Source: Chitinophaga pinensis (GTDB lineage: Bacteria; Bacteroidota; Bacteroidia; NS11-12g; UBA955). From it: DNA of 64,000 nt. Shown one piece after another: positions 50,715 through 61,928 of the stretch. A program made the translations under genes and the position numbers. Where the stretch lies: contig CAMBXL010000003.1 in the NCBI GenBank assembly GCA_945871905.1, forward strand, positions 124,001 to 188,000. The letters run 5' to 3'. Under the pieces are notes generated by a model. The model saw only the letters and a list, made by a program, of their open reading frames with translations. It did no database searches and was not told where the DNA came from. How positions within the stretch are numbered: the first letter of the stretch is position 1; each line of letters starts with the position of its first letter.

Positions 50715-51836
50715 GTGTCTAATAACAACATGATTAAAAAAATTACGCTCGTTTTACTTTTTTTGACTTTCTCTTTTTCAGCTTGGGCACAACCGTGTTC
50801 TGTTCGTTTTACAAGCATTACAGAAAACACCACAAATAGCACATGTAATTACAAGGATTTTGATTTTACATTAACTGGAGGCACCCCTCAGTCATACAAA
50901 TGGTACTATGGCGATGGGAACAATTGCACTTGTAAAAAACCAAAAAACTTTTATACTGCCAATGACACTTTCACCTTAATTGGTATTGTTTATGATGCCA
51001 ATGGTTGCGCCGATTCTGTATTCAAACAAGTAATTATTAAATGTGACAATCCGTGCGACCTAAGTGAAATTGGCGTTTATTCTGCCGATACCCTAAGTTA
51101 CAGTTGCAATGAGATGGAATTCAATGCCATAGTAAGTCAAAACACAAAAGCATTGACTTGGTATTTTGGCGATGGCGACTCATCAAAAAATGCTTTTGAG
51201 GTCCATGAATATGCAGAAAATGGCGAATATGAGGTATTTGTTGTTGTAAAAGATGTCATAGGTTGTACAGATACTGCTAAACTCACCATCAATATCAATT
51301 GCGAAGTAGAGGACACTTGTGCCTTTAAAATCAACTCTATTGACACCAGTTCAGGTTCAGATTGCTTAACCAAAAGCTTTAAATTAAAAACCAATGAAAC
51401 CATTCAATCTTCTATTGTTTCTATGGGTGATGGCAACTCGTTAATCAATCAATCCAACTTCAGTTATAAATATAATGACACAGGGAAATTTACAGTAAAA
51501 GCAATCGCACTAAATAACAAAGGTTGTAAAGACTCCATGAATATAGAAATAGCAGTGGTTTGTCCCAAGGAAAATACAAACATAACTGATGCACACATCG
51601 AGTCAATGTTTGTGCAACATTTGCCCCAATTCCAACAGTTAAACATTAATTCCTTCCAGCCATGCGAAGTGACTATTTTGAATAGCTATGGAGGAAAAGT
51701 TCTACAGCAAAATTTTAACAAGGGCGTTCATACCATAGATTTACACTTATTACAAAGTGGATTTTATGTAGTTTATTACAAAAATGAAAAAGGAAATGTA
51801 ACAAAGAAAAAAATCATTCATAGTATTGTGCCATAA
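50715..51836 (+). CDS. PKD-domain secreted protein with T9SS-like C-terminal domain
   Basis: Signal peptide; YKWYYGDGNNCTCKKPKNFYTANDTFT and LTWYFGDGDSSKNAFEVHEYAENGEYEV; C-terminal VTILNSYGGKVLQQNFNKGVHTIDLHLLQSGFYVVYY. Confidence 0.8.
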   Translation: MSNNNMIKKITLVLLFLTFSFSAWAQPCSVRFTSITENTTNSTCNYKDFDFTLTGGTPQSYKWYYGDGNNCTCKKPKNFYTANDTFTLIGIVYDANGCADSVFKQVIIKCDNPCDLSEIGVYSADTLSYSCNEMEFNAIVSQNTKALTWYFGDGDSSKNAFEVHEYAENGEYEVFVVVKDVIGCTDTAKLTININCEVEDTCAFKINSIDTSSGSDCLTKSFKLKTNETIQSSIVSMGDGNSLINQSNFSYKYNDTGKFTVKAIALNNKGCKDSMNIEIAVVCPKENTNITDAHIESMFVQHLPQFQQLNINSFQPCEVTILNSYGGKVLQQNFNKGVHTIDLHLLQSGFYVVYYKNEKGNVTKKKIIHSIVP

Positions 51837-51881
51837 ACAATCGTTTTGAAACAGCTTTGAGAATGAATGTATTCTATACGA

Positions 51882-54578
51882 TTAATAACTCAACACAGGT
51901 CTCAACCACTTTTCAATCTCAGCTACTGACTTGTTTTTTCTATCAGCATAATTGACTATTTGGTCTTTGTTAACTTGTCCTACACCAAAATAACGCGATT
52001 CAGAATGTGCGAAATAAAAACCAGATACAGATGAAGCAGGATACATGGCATAACTCTCCGTTAACTCCACGCCTATTTTATCATTGTTCAATAATTTAAA
52101 TAACTTCTCTTTTTCGGTATGGTCGGGGCAGGCCGGATAACCTGGGGCAGGTCTAATTCCTTGGTATTTTTCAATAATTAAATCTTCAACACTCAATTGA
52201 TCTTCTTGGGCATATCCCCAATAATCTATTCGAACCAATTGGTGCAATTTCTCAGCAAAAGCCTCTGCCAATCTATCAGCCAATGCTTTGAGTAAAATGC
52301 TGTTATAATCGTCGTGCTGCGCTTCAAAACGTTCCAAATGTTTCTCAATGCCCACTCCCGCAGTAACAGTAAAAAATCCCATGTAATCATTTTTACCATG
52401 GGTTTTGGGTGCTATAAAATCTGCAAGAGATAAATTAGGTACAGAAGCTGCCATTTTTCTTTGTTGTCTTAAAAAACAAAAAGTTTCAATTTTATTGCCT
52501 TGTGGGTCAAACACATCTATGTCATCTCCGTCAGAATTTGCAGGCAAAAGTCCCCAACTTGCATGGGCTGTCAACCATTTTTCACGGATAATTTGGTCTA
52601 ACATTTTATTGGCATCCTCAAATAATTTAGTAGCCTCTACCCCTACGACTTCATCTTTCAATATGGCTGGATATTTACCTGCCAATTCCCAAGTTTGGAA
52701 AAATGGTGTCCAATCTATGATTGGGCGCAATTCGTTTAAATCAAAATCATTCAAATAATGAATACCTATTTTTTGGGGACTTTTAATGTCAGAAAAATCA
52801 AGTTGTTTTTTGTTATTTAGAGCCTCAGTATAGGCCAATAGTTCCTTAGCCGCTTGTCTTTTGGAGTGGTCAATGGCCATTTGAATATACTCCTCACGAA
52901 TGGATTGTGAAAAATGCCCTTTTTTCTCATCACTCAGCAAAGCCGAAACCACAGGGACGGATTTGGACGCATCTAATACATGAACCACTGTTCCACTGTA
53001 TTGTGGTGCTACTTTAACAGCCGCGTGAACCCTACTAGTTGTTGCGCCACCAATTAACAATGGAATTTTAAAACCTTCTTTTTCCATTTGTTGAGCCACC
53101 ACAACCATTTCATCTAAACTAGGGGTAATTAAACCACTTAAACCTATTACATCTGCATTTATTTCTCTTGCTTTTGCTAATATTTTTTCGGGCGGCACCA
53201 TTACACCCATGTCCACAATTTCGTAATTATTACAAGCCAAAACAACCCCAACAATATTTTTTCCGATGTCGTGAACATCGCCTTTTACGGTTGCTAACAA
53301 TATTTTCCCTTGACCTTTTTGGTCGCTAAGTTTGGTTTCATTGGCTGCCAAAGCTCGGTCTTTTTCGGCTTGTAAAAAAGGCTCTAAATAGGCCACCGCT
53401 TTTTTCATCACCCTAGCACTTTTGACAACTTGTGGCAAAAACATTTTACCACTTCCAAACAAATCACCCACCACATTCATCCCTGCCATTAATGGACCTT
53501 CAATGACTTGTAAAGGCACATTAAAGGTTTTTCTTGCCTCTTCGGTATCAACATCAATAAAATCAGTAATTCCATTGACTAAGGCATGTTTTAATCGCTC
53601 CTCTACAGGCAATAAACGCCAAGCCGTATTGACTACCTCAACTTTCCCTTTTGCTTTTACTGTGTCTGCAAATTTTACTAAATTTTCAGTAGCATCTGCA
53701 TTTCTGTTGAACATCACATCTTCTATCAATGTCAACAAATCTTTGGGTATTTCATCATACACCATCAACATCCCTGCATTTACTATACCCATGTCCATAC
53801 CGGCTTTTATGGCATGGTACAAGAACACTGAGTGCATGGCTTCTCTTACGGTATCATTGCCTCTGAAAGAAAATGAAATATTACTAACACCGCCACTCAC
53901 TTTGGCAAAGGGCAAATTTGATTTAATCCATGCACAAGCATTGATAAAATCGACAGCATAATTGTTATGCTCTTCAATACCGGTTGCTATGGTTAAAATA
54001 TTGGGGTCAAAAATGATGTCTTGAGGTGGAAACTTAACTTGATGCACCAAAATATTATAAGCACGTTGGCAAATTTCTATTCGGCGTTCGTAGGTATCTG
54101 CTTGACCTTGTTCATCGAATGCCATTACAACAGTAGCGGCACCGTATCTTTTGACCAAAGTAGCTTGGCGGATAAATTCTTCTTCACCACCTTTTAAACT
54201 AATAGAATTTACTATCCCTTTTCCTTGAATACATTGCAGTCCCGCTTCAATAATTTCCCATTTGGAGGAATCTATCATCACAGGAACGCGAGAAATATCG
54301 GGTTCAGAGGCAATTAGATTCAAAAAATGAACCATGGCTTTTTTGCCATCCAACATCCCTTCATCCATATTTACATCAATAATTTGTGCGCCATTTTCCA
54401 CCTGTTGACGGGCAATAGAAAGGGCTTCCTCGTATTGATCATTCAATATCAGTTTAGCAAATTTTTTACTTCCTGTAATATTGGTTCTTTCACCAATATT
54501 TATAAAATTGGTTTCATTAGTTTGAGTAAGAGGTTCTAGTCCGCTTAGTCTTAAAAATGGGTAAATTTGGGGTGTCAT
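51882..54578 (-). CDS. metH: methionine synthase, C-terminal half (pterin-binding, B12-binding and activation domains; no homocysteine-binding domain)
   Basis: [51 protein letters not shown] and [22 protein letters not shown]...[29 protein letters not shown]; begins at the pterin domain. Confidence 0.93.
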   Translation of the reverse strand: MTPQIYPFLRLSGLEPLTQTNETNFINIGERTNITGSKKFAKLILNDQYEEALSIARQQVENGAQIIDVNMDEGMLDGKKAMVHFLNLIASEPDISRVPVMIDSSKWEIIEAGLQCIQGKGIVNSISLKGGEEEFIRQATLVKRYGAATVVMAFDEQGQADTYERRIEICQRAYNILVHQVKFPPQDIIFDPNILTIATGIEEHNNYAVDFINACAWIKSNLPFAKVSGGVSNISFSFRGNDTVREAMHSVFLYHAIKAGMDMGIVNAGMLMVYDEIPKDLLTLIEDVMFNRNADATENLVKFADTVKAKGKVEVVNTAWRLLPVEERLKHALVNGITDFIDVDTEEARKTFNVPLQVIEGPLMAGMNVVGDLFGSGKMFLPQVVKSARVMKKAVAYLEPFLQAEKDRALAANETKLSDQKGQGKILLATVKGDVHDIGKNIVGVVLACNNYEIVDMGVMVPPEKILAKAREINADVIGLSGLITPSLDEMVVVAQQMEKEGFKIPLLIGGATTSRVHAAVKVAPQYSGTVVHVLDASKSVPVVSALLSDEKKGHFSQSIREEYIQMAIDHSKRQAAKELLAYTEALNNKKQLDFSDIKSPQKIGIHYLNDFDLNELRPIIDWTPFFQTWELAGKYPAILKDEVVGVEATKLFEDANKMLDQIIREKWLTAHASWGLLPANSDGDDIDVFDPQGNKIETFCFLRQQRKMAASVPNLSLADFIAPKTHGKNDYMGFFTVTAGVGIEKHLERFEAQHDDYNSILLKALADRLAEAFAEKLHQLVRIDYWGYAQEDQLSVEDLIIEKYQGIRPAPGYPACPDHTEKEKLFKLLNNDKIGVELTESYAMYPASSVSGFYFAHSESRYFGVGQVNKDQIVNYADRKNKSVAEIEKWLRPVLSY

Positions 54579-54637
54579 TTGTAGGTTTCATTATCACAAA
54601 AAGCGAAGAAACAATGCTACAACATTTTGTTTCCGAC

Positions 54638-54734
54638 ATTATCTTTTCCGCCATTTGGCAGATTGGATGTGGCACCTTAAAACTAGGTTGCCAAGACATC
54701 ATAGGACCATTTCCCTCCGTCTTTCTTGATAATT
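54638..54734 (-). ncRNA. SAM-I (S-box) riboswitch aptamer upstream of metH
   Basis: Minus strand: AATTATCAAGAAAGACGGAGGGAAATGGTCCTATGATGTCTTGGCAACCTAGTTTTAAGGTGCCACATCCAATCTGCCAAATGGCGGAAAAGATAAT. P1 TTATC/GATAA, P2 AAGAC/GTCTT, conserved GGAGGGA and GGCAACC...GGTGCC (P3), P4 TGCC-AAA-TGGC. Confidence 0.9.
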
Positions 54735-54756
54735 AGGATGCAAATATAATACACTT

Positions 54757-55560
54757 TTACCAAGTTCTTAAATCTTTGCTTGTAAAAACCCACTCAGGGG
54801 TTACAATTGTTTCATTTTGTTTGTCTAAAGTAAACCAAACGGTTCCATTTTCAGGGTTTAAGAGTAATTGAGTTTCTTGCGCAGGCATATAACTTTGCGC
54901 AAGCATGTATTTTTTCTGTCCTTCATTGTTTGTGCATAGGTCAACTACTATAACAGCGTGACCGTATGGTTGCCCACTTTGAATTAATACATCTCCTATG
55001 GCTATTTCTGAATATGCTTTTTCCTTCAATTGTTTTTTTAATGAGGCAGTATTGGCGTAATTGAACACAAAATCCATGTAAGCACGAAACTTGGGGTAAG
55101 TGTATTGTCCATTGGAATAGGTAACAAACGAATGGTATTGACCATCCCCAAGGAATCTAAATTGAATGGCACTGTAGTGTTTCACTGAGAACAAATATTC
55201 GCCTCTCAATCTCATAACCGCATCGGCACATTGTTGTAAATCTTTGGGTGAGATGGGCATGTCAATAACGGCATCGTAAACATTTGACTTCGCTTTTGTT
55301 TCTCCATTGTAATACATCACCAAGACAGAATCAGGCTTTAGTGGCAAATGCCTTAAATAGAACGCAAATGAGAGCGAATCTTCCTCAGTTCTAGCATATC
55401 GTTGGGGACAACTGTAACGGGTGCTTATTTGAGTGCCTGAATTAGTTTTATAAACCCATACTTCCTTTTGGTCTTCATTGTGATTTATCCTTGATTGCTC
55501 GGTACTGTACTGACAGGCTAAAAGGGCACAAGCAAAAAGGGATGATAGAAAAAGCGTCAT
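54757..55560 (-). CDS. DUF4846 domain-containing protein
   Basis: QFRFLGDGQYHSFVTYSNGQYTYPKFRAYMDFVFNYANTASL and GQPYGHAVIVVDLCTNNEGQKKYMLAQSYMPAQETQLLLNP. Confidence 0.8.
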   Translation of the reverse strand: MTLFLSSLFACALLACQYSTEQSRINHNEDQKEVWVYKTNSGTQISTRYSCPQRYARTEEDSLSFAFYLRHLPLKPDSVLVMYYNGETKAKSNVYDAVIDMPISPKDLQQCADAVMRLRGEYLFSVKHYSAIQFRFLGDGQYHSFVTYSNGQYTYPKFRAYMDFVFNYANTASLKKQLKEKAYSEIAIGDVLIQSGQPYGHAVIVVDLCTNNEGQKKYMLAQSYMPAQETQLLLNPENGTVWFTLDKQNETIVTPEWVFTSKDLRTW

Positions 55561-55598
55561 AATTTTAAAACGATTTGTTTTAAAATTTATTGCAAAAA

Positions 55599-55626
55599 AA
55601 AGACCCCGAATAGATTCGGGGTCTTT
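55599..55626 (-). terminator. strong rho-independent terminator of the giant PKD gene
   Basis: AAAGACCCCGAAT-AG-ATTCGGGGTCTTT: 13-bp perfect arms flanked by an A tract (T tract on the minus strand). Confidence 0.9.
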
Positions 55627-55649
55627 AGAAGAACTATTAAACGCTATTA

Positions 55650-58600
55650 TTATTTAGCGATTGTAATTTTCTTAGTAGCGATTTGGTTATCAGCCATTAC
55701 TTTCACAGTGTAAACACCAGAAGCAACATCAGATAAGTCAACCACTGTTTGGTTGTTATTAACAACGATGGTTTTTACTAACTCACCGATTGTATTGTAA
55801 ACAACTACAGTCATTTCGCTTGAAATTTCAGAAGCTAAAGCAACATTAAAGATACCACTGTTTGGATTAGGGTATACAGATACTGCATTGTTCATGCTTT
55901 CAGCATTGTAAATGTTAGTAGTTAATGTGATACATCTAGTTACAGAGCACTCGCAACCTTCAGTATTTCTTGCGATCATTTGTACGCAATATTTACCTGG
56001 TTGGTTGTATCTGTATGAAGCACCTGTTCCGTTAGACTGAACTGATCCACCGTCACCTGTCAACCAAGTGTAAGTAATACCTGTAGAGCTTCCTCCTTTA
56101 GGAGTGAAAGTGTAAGGTACTGCAATAGTAGTGAATGAAGGGTTAGCGATAGAGAAATCACAAGTACTAGGAAGTGGGCTGATGTTAACTGTTTTAGTTA
56201 ATGAATCAGAACATCCACCAGCGATAGAAGCTTTCAATTTAACTGAGAACGTTTGAGATACACCTGAACCATAAGCGTGAACAGGAGCAGCTACAGTAGA
56301 TTTGTTACCATCACCAAAACTCCAGTTGTAAGTAATTTGACCTTGGTTATAAGTAGTTTTGTTAGTGAAAGGAACATTGCTACCTGCGCAACGGTCTTCT
56401 ACATCAAAGCTTACGTTAGGTTGAACACCTACTGATACTTCTTGAGTATTTGAAGATTCACAACCGTTAACTAAACGGGTTGTTAATTTTACTAATTTTG
56501 GTCCTACTGCAGTCCAGTTTTTAGTTGGGTTAGAAGCAGTAGAAGTGAATCCGTCACCGAAATCCCAAGCATAGTCTCTTAAAGTTTCACCATTAAGATT
56601 AGTTGTGTTAGTGAATGGAGTAGCTGTTCTGCTACAAGCAAACGGATAAGTGAAGCCTGTAGTTGGTATTTGTCTTACAAGTACTGTCATACTGTCTCTT
56701 GCTTCACAACCAAATTCTGAAGTTACTTTTAATCTTACGTTTTTAGTACCTGCAGTTTGGAAATTGTATTTAGGATTTTTGATTGTTGATTTGTTACCAG
56801 CATCATTGAAATCCCACTCGCTACCAAATAATCCTTGAGAAATACCTGAATTGTTTTGGAAAGAGAATTCTGAATTTAAACATTCACCAGTCAATTTTGC
56901 TAAACCTGCAACAGGACGAGCGAATTGGTAAACAAATTTTTGAGTAGAGTTAGAACATCCATCAGCAGTAGCAGTTAATTTTACTAAATAACCTCCTGGT
57001 GCAGCGTATGTTTTGAACAAGTCATTTTTGTTGCTCGCTGTAGTTCCTGTGTTATCACCATAATCCCAAGCGTAAGTTGTAGAACCCGAACCACCATATA
57101 CTGTTCCATTTCTTAATCTTACAGCAACACCTTCACAAGCGTTAGTGTTTACAATTAATGCTGTTGGAACTTCAGTTATTTCTAAATTGAAAGTAGTATC
57201 TGTTACAATACCGTGTGGGTTTGTTTTTGTTTTTAGGGTTACTGTGTAGGTACCAAAATTTGGATAGTAGTGAACTGGGCTAGCTTCATCAGAGATTGGA
57301 GAACCATCACCGAAATTCCACTCGGACTCTATTGAACCACTGCTTACAGTAGATAAATTTTCGAAGTAAACATCAGTTTTTTCACAAAGGATTTGTGGTA
57401 ATCTGAATTTAGGCACTGCTTTAGGCGCTACTAAAATTCTTCTAGTATAAGTGGTATCACAAGCTGTTGCATTGTTAATTACTCTGTAAGTTAATACAAT
57501 AGTGCTATCTTCCCAAGATTTGTTAGCATTAAATGTTAATCTCAAATCAGCAGAACTAGAAGCAGGAGTAATAGAAACTAAACTATTAGCAGGGAATCCG
57601 TTTACTGTTTGTGCTGTAGCAACTGCTTGCCAAGTATTACCAAATGTACCGTATTGTGAACTAGAATAACCAACTCTTGAAGGAGCAGTAATTTGATAAA
57701 CCAATGCTTCGTTAGGGAAGGTTAAATCTGGTTTACCAGAAACTATGAATTGAGCAAAAGCAGATGAAGCTGAATTGTCTTTTGAGAATTCGCTACCACC
57801 TGGAGAAGGCGTAACGAAGAAGTTTTGAGTCAATTGATCATTTCCTGGGTTATCATCAGGTGCATAAATTTTTAGAGTGATGGTGTTATTACCAGTTCTT
57901 GAGAAAATTTGTTGAGTAGGGAAAGTAAAGTTTGCAGAAGCACCTGCAGCTAAAGTTATAGGTAATGCATATTCAACTTGAGGAGCACCGTTTAAAGAGT
58001 ATGCTACTCTTGGGTTATTGATTGCATAAGCACCATTGTTTCTTACAGTACCAGTTATAGCAGAAGTATATCCAGCACAAGTTGGTGCAGGGAATACGTT
58101 TGAAAACGCGGTTATTTCTAAGTCTACATAGTACTCATACGCACCAAAATCTGGAGTGGATGGACGAGCAACATTTAGAATATCTGTTGTTATTCCTGTA
58201 ACGTTTATACCTTTGTTAGCCATTGGTAGTGAAGTTGGTATTAATAAAGAATTAGAACCCATGTCAACGAATTGAGGATCTTCATTTAAATTATCTGAAG
58301 TCAAACCACTGTTACGCATGTCTTGGAAAGTAAAGTTATTAACACAACCAGGACCATAATATGAGTAATTATTTGTAGATGCACCACCTGTACTTCTTGG
58401 ACCAAAACTCCAATCATTACCTCTGTAATTACCATATCCTAAACATGAGAAATCATACAATAAATATCTTGTTCCACCTGTACCTCTTAGGTCATTGTGA
58501 ATAATATTATTATGTACGTTTCTCCAATATCCACCATAGAATACGTAATGAGTTCCATTGGCATTGGTCATTGTAGGGTGAGAATAAGAGAAAGTATTAC

Positions 58601-59723
58601 TTTCAATATCTAATGGGTAACCATATCCATAACCTGAATACCAGTAGATGTAGTTATATAAAGTTGAAGTACCAAATGCATGAACTACGTTATTTCTGAA
58701 TTTAGAAGTATTATTAATAAATCCAGAACTAGCAAAGTTATATAAGTAAATAGGATACTGAGTACTAGTTGTTGGATTATCACCATTTAAATTATAAATT
58801 CTATTTCTTTCTATAATAAAATCGGTGTAATACATATAAATACCATATTTGGTATTAGTTCTTGTTACCCCAGAATTATGTATTGTATTATTTACAATGG
58901 TATTACCTCCATTGTAATATGCCCAAATTCCATAAAAGTGAAAATTTTGTACATTACTGTTAGAAATTGTATTTCTTGTTGTGTTATTTCCAGTTGATCT
59001 AGAAGTATTACCTATCATAACTATACCATAATATGGACCTCTGTCACCACTTCCACCTGGAGAACTCATATCACATGAATCAATTAAATTATTGTTTGCA
59101 GCATTTGCATAAGTGAATGGTGATGTTCCAGTAGCATTACTCATCCAGATATAAGCAGTACCTTGAGAAGTAAATGGATATTCTGTTCTTAATTTACAAT
59201 TTTTTATAACATTAAAATCAGCTGAATTGTACATCCAAAAACATCTTGTACCTTGGTTACTTTGGTCAATACCGGCAACTTCCAAATTATTGAAAGTAAA
59301 ATAATCAGTACCGTTCATTTCAATTGTTCCTTCTCCAGAACTGTTGTTATCATACTGAATTTTGTTTCCATTTCCGTTAATGGTTACTGTTCTTGAAGCT
59401 GAAACACCTAAAATTTGTGTTAATTGCATTCTCTCAGTGTAAGGACCTGTACCTGAAACCACGTTTATGGTAACTGTTCCTTGAACACCTGCTCCACCTA
59501 CTGAATAGTTGTTTGAACCACCATCACCTCTGTTAATGTTTTTTAAGTCATTGGCTAAGGCTGTAAATGAAAGATAATTTGAAGCAGAAGCCGATGCGGT
59601 TCTGTCGATGGTATAAGTACCACCAGGAAAGGCGTAAACGCCTTGAGCAAAAAACAATAACAAGGCTGTCAAAAGACCGCTTGTTAGTTTTGCTAGATTT
59701 GATTTTTTGTAAAATTTAATCAT
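55650..59723 (-). CDS. giant T9SS type A secreted protein: beta-helix and multiple PKD domains
   Basis: Signal peptide; right-handed beta-helix-like N-terminal half; repeated PKD cores EWNFGDGSPISDEASPVHYYPNFGTYTVTL, YAWDYGDNTG and YNWSFGDGNKSTVAAPVHAYG; C-terminal VYPNPNSGIFNVALAS...VASGVYTVKVMADNQIATKKITIAK. Confidence 0.9.
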   Translation of the reverse strand: MIKFYKKSNLAKLTSGLLTALLLFFAQGVYAFPGGTYTIDRTASASASNYLSFTALANDLKNINRGDGGSNNYSVGGAGVQGTVTINVVSGTGPYTERMQLTQILGVSASRTVTINGNGNKIQYDNNSSGEGTIEMNGTDYFTFNNLEVAGIDQSNQGTRCFWMYNSADFNVIKNCKLRTEYPFTSQGTAYIWMSNATGTSPFTYANAANNNLIDSCDMSSPGGSGDRGPYYGIVMIGNTSRSTGNNTTRNTISNSNVQNFHFYGIWAYYNGGNTIVNNTIHNSGVTRTNTKYGIYMYYTDFIIERNRIYNLNGDNPTTSTQYPIYLYNFASSGFINNTSKFRNNVVHAFGTSTLYNYIYWYSGYGYGYPLDIESNTFSYSHPTMTNANGTHYVFYGGYWRNVHNNIIHNDLRGTGGTRYLLYDFSCLGYGNYRGNDWSFGPRSTGGASTNNYSYYGPGCVNNFTFQDMRNSGLTSDNLNEDPQFVDMGSNSLLIPTSLPMANKGINVTGITTDILNVARPSTPDFGAYEYYVDLEITAFSNVFPAPTCAGYTSAITGTVRNNGAYAINNPRVAYSLNGAPQVEYALPITLAAGASANFTFPTQQIFSRTGNNTITLKIYAPDDNPGNDQLTQNFFVTPSPGGSEFSKDNSASSAFAQFIVSGKPDLTFPNEALVYQITAPSRVGYSSSQYGTFGNTWQAVATAQTVNGFPANSLVSITPASSSADLRLTFNANKSWEDSTIVLTYRVINNATACDTTYTRRILVAPKAVPKFRLPQILCEKTDVYFENLSTVSSGSIESEWNFGDGSPISDEASPVHYYPNFGTYTVTLKTKTNPHGIVTDTTFNLEITEVPTALIVNTNACEGVAVRLRNGTVYGGSGSTTYAWDYGDNTGTTASNKNDLFKTYAAPGGYLVKLTATADGCSNSTQKFVYQFARPVAGLAKLTGECLNSEFSFQNNSGISQGLFGSEWDFNDAGNKSTIKNPKYNFQTAGTKNVRLKVTSEFGCEARDSMTVLVRQIPTTGFTYPFACSRTATPFTNTTNLNGETLRDYAWDFGDGFTSTASNPTKNWTAVGPKLVKLTTRLVNGCESSNTQEVSVGVQPNVSFDVEDRCAGSNVPFTNKTTYNQGQITYNWSFGDGNKSTVAAPVHAYGSGVSQTFSVKLKASIAGGCSDSLTKTVNISPLPSTCDFSIANPSFTTIAVPYTFTPKGGSSTGITYTWLTGDGGSVQSNGTGASYRYNQPGKYCVQMIARNTEGCECSVTRCITLTTNIYNAESMNNAVSVYPNPNSGIFNVALASEISSEMTVVVYNTIGELVKTIVVNNNQTVVDLSDVASGVYTVKVMADNQIATKKITIAK

Positions 59724-59835
59724 AATTGAACTATTTATTTATTTATTATTTATTCTTTTGAAGGGTCAAATATATAAATCAAATTTTTAATTCCAAATTA
59801 TTTTTTATTTAAAAGCTTGATAATTACATTTATTT

Positions 59836-61905
59836 TTATTCTAACACCAATGGGTAAATTAAATATTCATTTGTAAATCGTGCTTCCAAATCTTTATTCT
59901 TAAACAAATAATAGTTGTTGTAATTATCTTTTAACTTGCTGTATAACATGTATTTGCAATTTATAAAATGGAAATTGTTGGCCTGTTTTTTAATAGATGA
60001 TAGTAAACAAAAATCACTGTAAATTGGCTTTGAAACCTTATTTTTAACTATTGTCATTTTTGTGTCAAAAAACTGAAAACCTCCATTTGAAATCACTTTT
60101 AAATGCTCAAATTCATAGTTATTGTTCCAATTGCACCAAATTATTTGCTTTATTCCCTTTTCTAAACAATAAGGCTCAATTGAAAATTTGAAACTTTTTT
60201 TGTCCTCAATAAAACCTGAGTCTGCTATCAAATACATTTTGCTCCCTTCAATGCAAGAAACGACGTCATGGTTTTTTACAGAGTGGATAGTCAAAATCTT
60301 TTGTTCTGAAATTCTCAATTTGGTATACAATGCATTCGTTTGAAAAAACACAACTAATAATAAAAGTAAGAACATTTGCCATTTACTTCGGTACGTAATA
60401 AAAGCTAAACTAATAAACACCATTACGTACAATGTTATCATCTCCAATTTACTAATATAAATACCTGAAATTGAATTGTATGGCAGATTTTCTATAGTTC
60501 TTAAAACCTCTCCATTAATTTTTAACACAAACTGAATAACAACAGCCATAAGTTGTGCCAAAGGTGGGTAAAAAGACACTACCAAAAGCACAATAAGCAT
60601 TACCAAAACGACCAATATAATTGGAATTACTAACAAGTTGGACAATAAAAAATACAAAGGAAACTGGTGAAAATAGTAAATACTCAATGGAAATGTGAAA
60701 ATTTGTGCTGCAAATGATACGGTAAGCAATCCCCAAATGTATTCATCAACTTTGAACTTGGGCAAGTATAAGTTTTGCAACTTGGGTTGTAAATACAAAA
60801 TTCCTAAAACAGCCGTGTATGACAATTGAAACCCAACATCAACAATGATATAAGGATTCAATAAAATTAAAATAAAAGCCGACATAAATAGAACATTAAA
60901 TGAACTTGTTTTTCTGTTGCTAAGCTTGGCCACTGCCATCAACGAAAACATCAAAGAAGCTCTACAAACCGAGGGGGATAAACCTGTAACGTAGGCATAA
61001 TACCAAATGCCCAATAAAACTAATAATGACTGAATTTGTTTGCCATTTTTAAACCGCAATAAAAAGGAGGTCAGAACATTTAATATCATAAAAATAATTC
61101 CGGCATGCAATCCACTTACTGCCAACACATGCAAGGTTCCTGTTTTGGAAAACGATTGCATGGTTTCGGGATTCAAATCTTCCTTGTAACCTAATAGCAA
61201 TGCTGATGAAACCCCCAAAGCATCCTTGTCTTTGATATACAAAGACAGCTGATTAACACATTGGTCTCTTAACCCTTGTGCATGTGCATAAATTGATTTC
61301 TTATCTTGATTTAATTCAATGAATTGGTTCTTCTTTACAAAAAACTGTTCGTGAATATTGTGGTAAAATAAATACTTTTTATAATCAAATGTTGCCGGAT
61401 TACTGGGTGGCGGAATAGGCTGCGTAAGTCCTTTTACTAAATACTGATTGCCTATTTTGGGTTTTGAATTTACATAGGCTTTGTTGAAAAAAACCAATAA
61501 TTGCCCTGAACTTGAGTGCCATTTTTGAGAATGTACCCGCTCAACATTGACATAAGCTTTATAAAACTTATCACTTTCTGTAACGGCATCGTCTACACAA
61601 ATTTGCATCACATCGACCGAATCAAAATTCTTGAAGTAATTGAACCTCAATTGTGAGTCGTGGTAATGGGTGCGTAAAAAACCAACTATTACAAGCAATA
61701 ATGAAACTATCAATGCCGTAAAATATTGATATTTAAAATACTGCGTTGATTTGGAAAGCTTAATAAATACGAGATATATCAAAACAAGCAACAACAGGAG
61801 TCCCCAAAAAAGTTGGGGGAATACAGGAATTAAAAGGCTAATAAAAACCCCTATTGAGAATGGCAGTAAAATCCTAGCAAAAGGTATCGCATGCCAACTA
61901 AACAT
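59836..61905 (-). CDS. ComEC/Rec2 family competence protein
   Basis: ALLLGYKEDLNPETMQSFSKTGTLHVLAVSGLHAGIIF and GLSPSVCRASLMFSLMAVAKL; multiple TM helices. Confidence 0.93.
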   Translation of the reverse strand: MFSWHAIPFARILLPFSIGVFISLLIPVFPQLFWGLLLLLVLIYLVFIKLSKSTQYFKYQYFTALIVSLLLVIVGFLRTHYHDSQLRFNYFKNFDSVDVMQICVDDAVTESDKFYKAYVNVERVHSQKWHSSSGQLLVFFNKAYVNSKPKIGNQYLVKGLTQPIPPPSNPATFDYKKYLFYHNIHEQFFVKKNQFIELNQDKKSIYAHAQGLRDQCVNQLSLYIKDKDALGVSSALLLGYKEDLNPETMQSFSKTGTLHVLAVSGLHAGIIFMILNVLTSFLLRFKNGKQIQSLLVLLGIWYYAYVTGLSPSVCRASLMFSLMAVAKLSNRKTSSFNVLFMSAFILILLNPYIIVDVGFQLSYTAVLGILYLQPKLQNLYLPKFKVDEYIWGLLTVSFAAQIFTFPLSIYYFHQFPLYFLLSNLLVIPIILVVLVMLIVLLVVSFYPPLAQLMAVVIQFVLKINGEVLRTIENLPYNSISGIYISKLEMITLYVMVFISLAFITYRSKWQMFLLLLLVVFFQTNALYTKLRISEQKILTIHSVKNHDVVSCIEGSKMYLIADSGFIEDKKSFKFSIEPYCLEKGIKQIIWCNWNNNYEFEHLKVISNGGFQFFDTKMTIVKNKVSKPIYSDFCLLSSIKKQANNFHFINCKYMLYSKLKDNYNNYYLFKNKDLEARFTNEYLIYPLVLE

Positions 61906-61928
61906 TGAATTATTTTATGATGTTTAGT

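Noticed and set aside
52405-53961. Plus-strand ORFs 52405..52758 and 53422..53961
   Set aside because: Fully antisense to metH, with no recognisable domain.
54517-54702. 61-aa minus-strand ORF upstream of metH
   Set aside because: It lies across the SAM-I riboswitch aptamer and the metH 5' end; explained by RNA structure, not coding.
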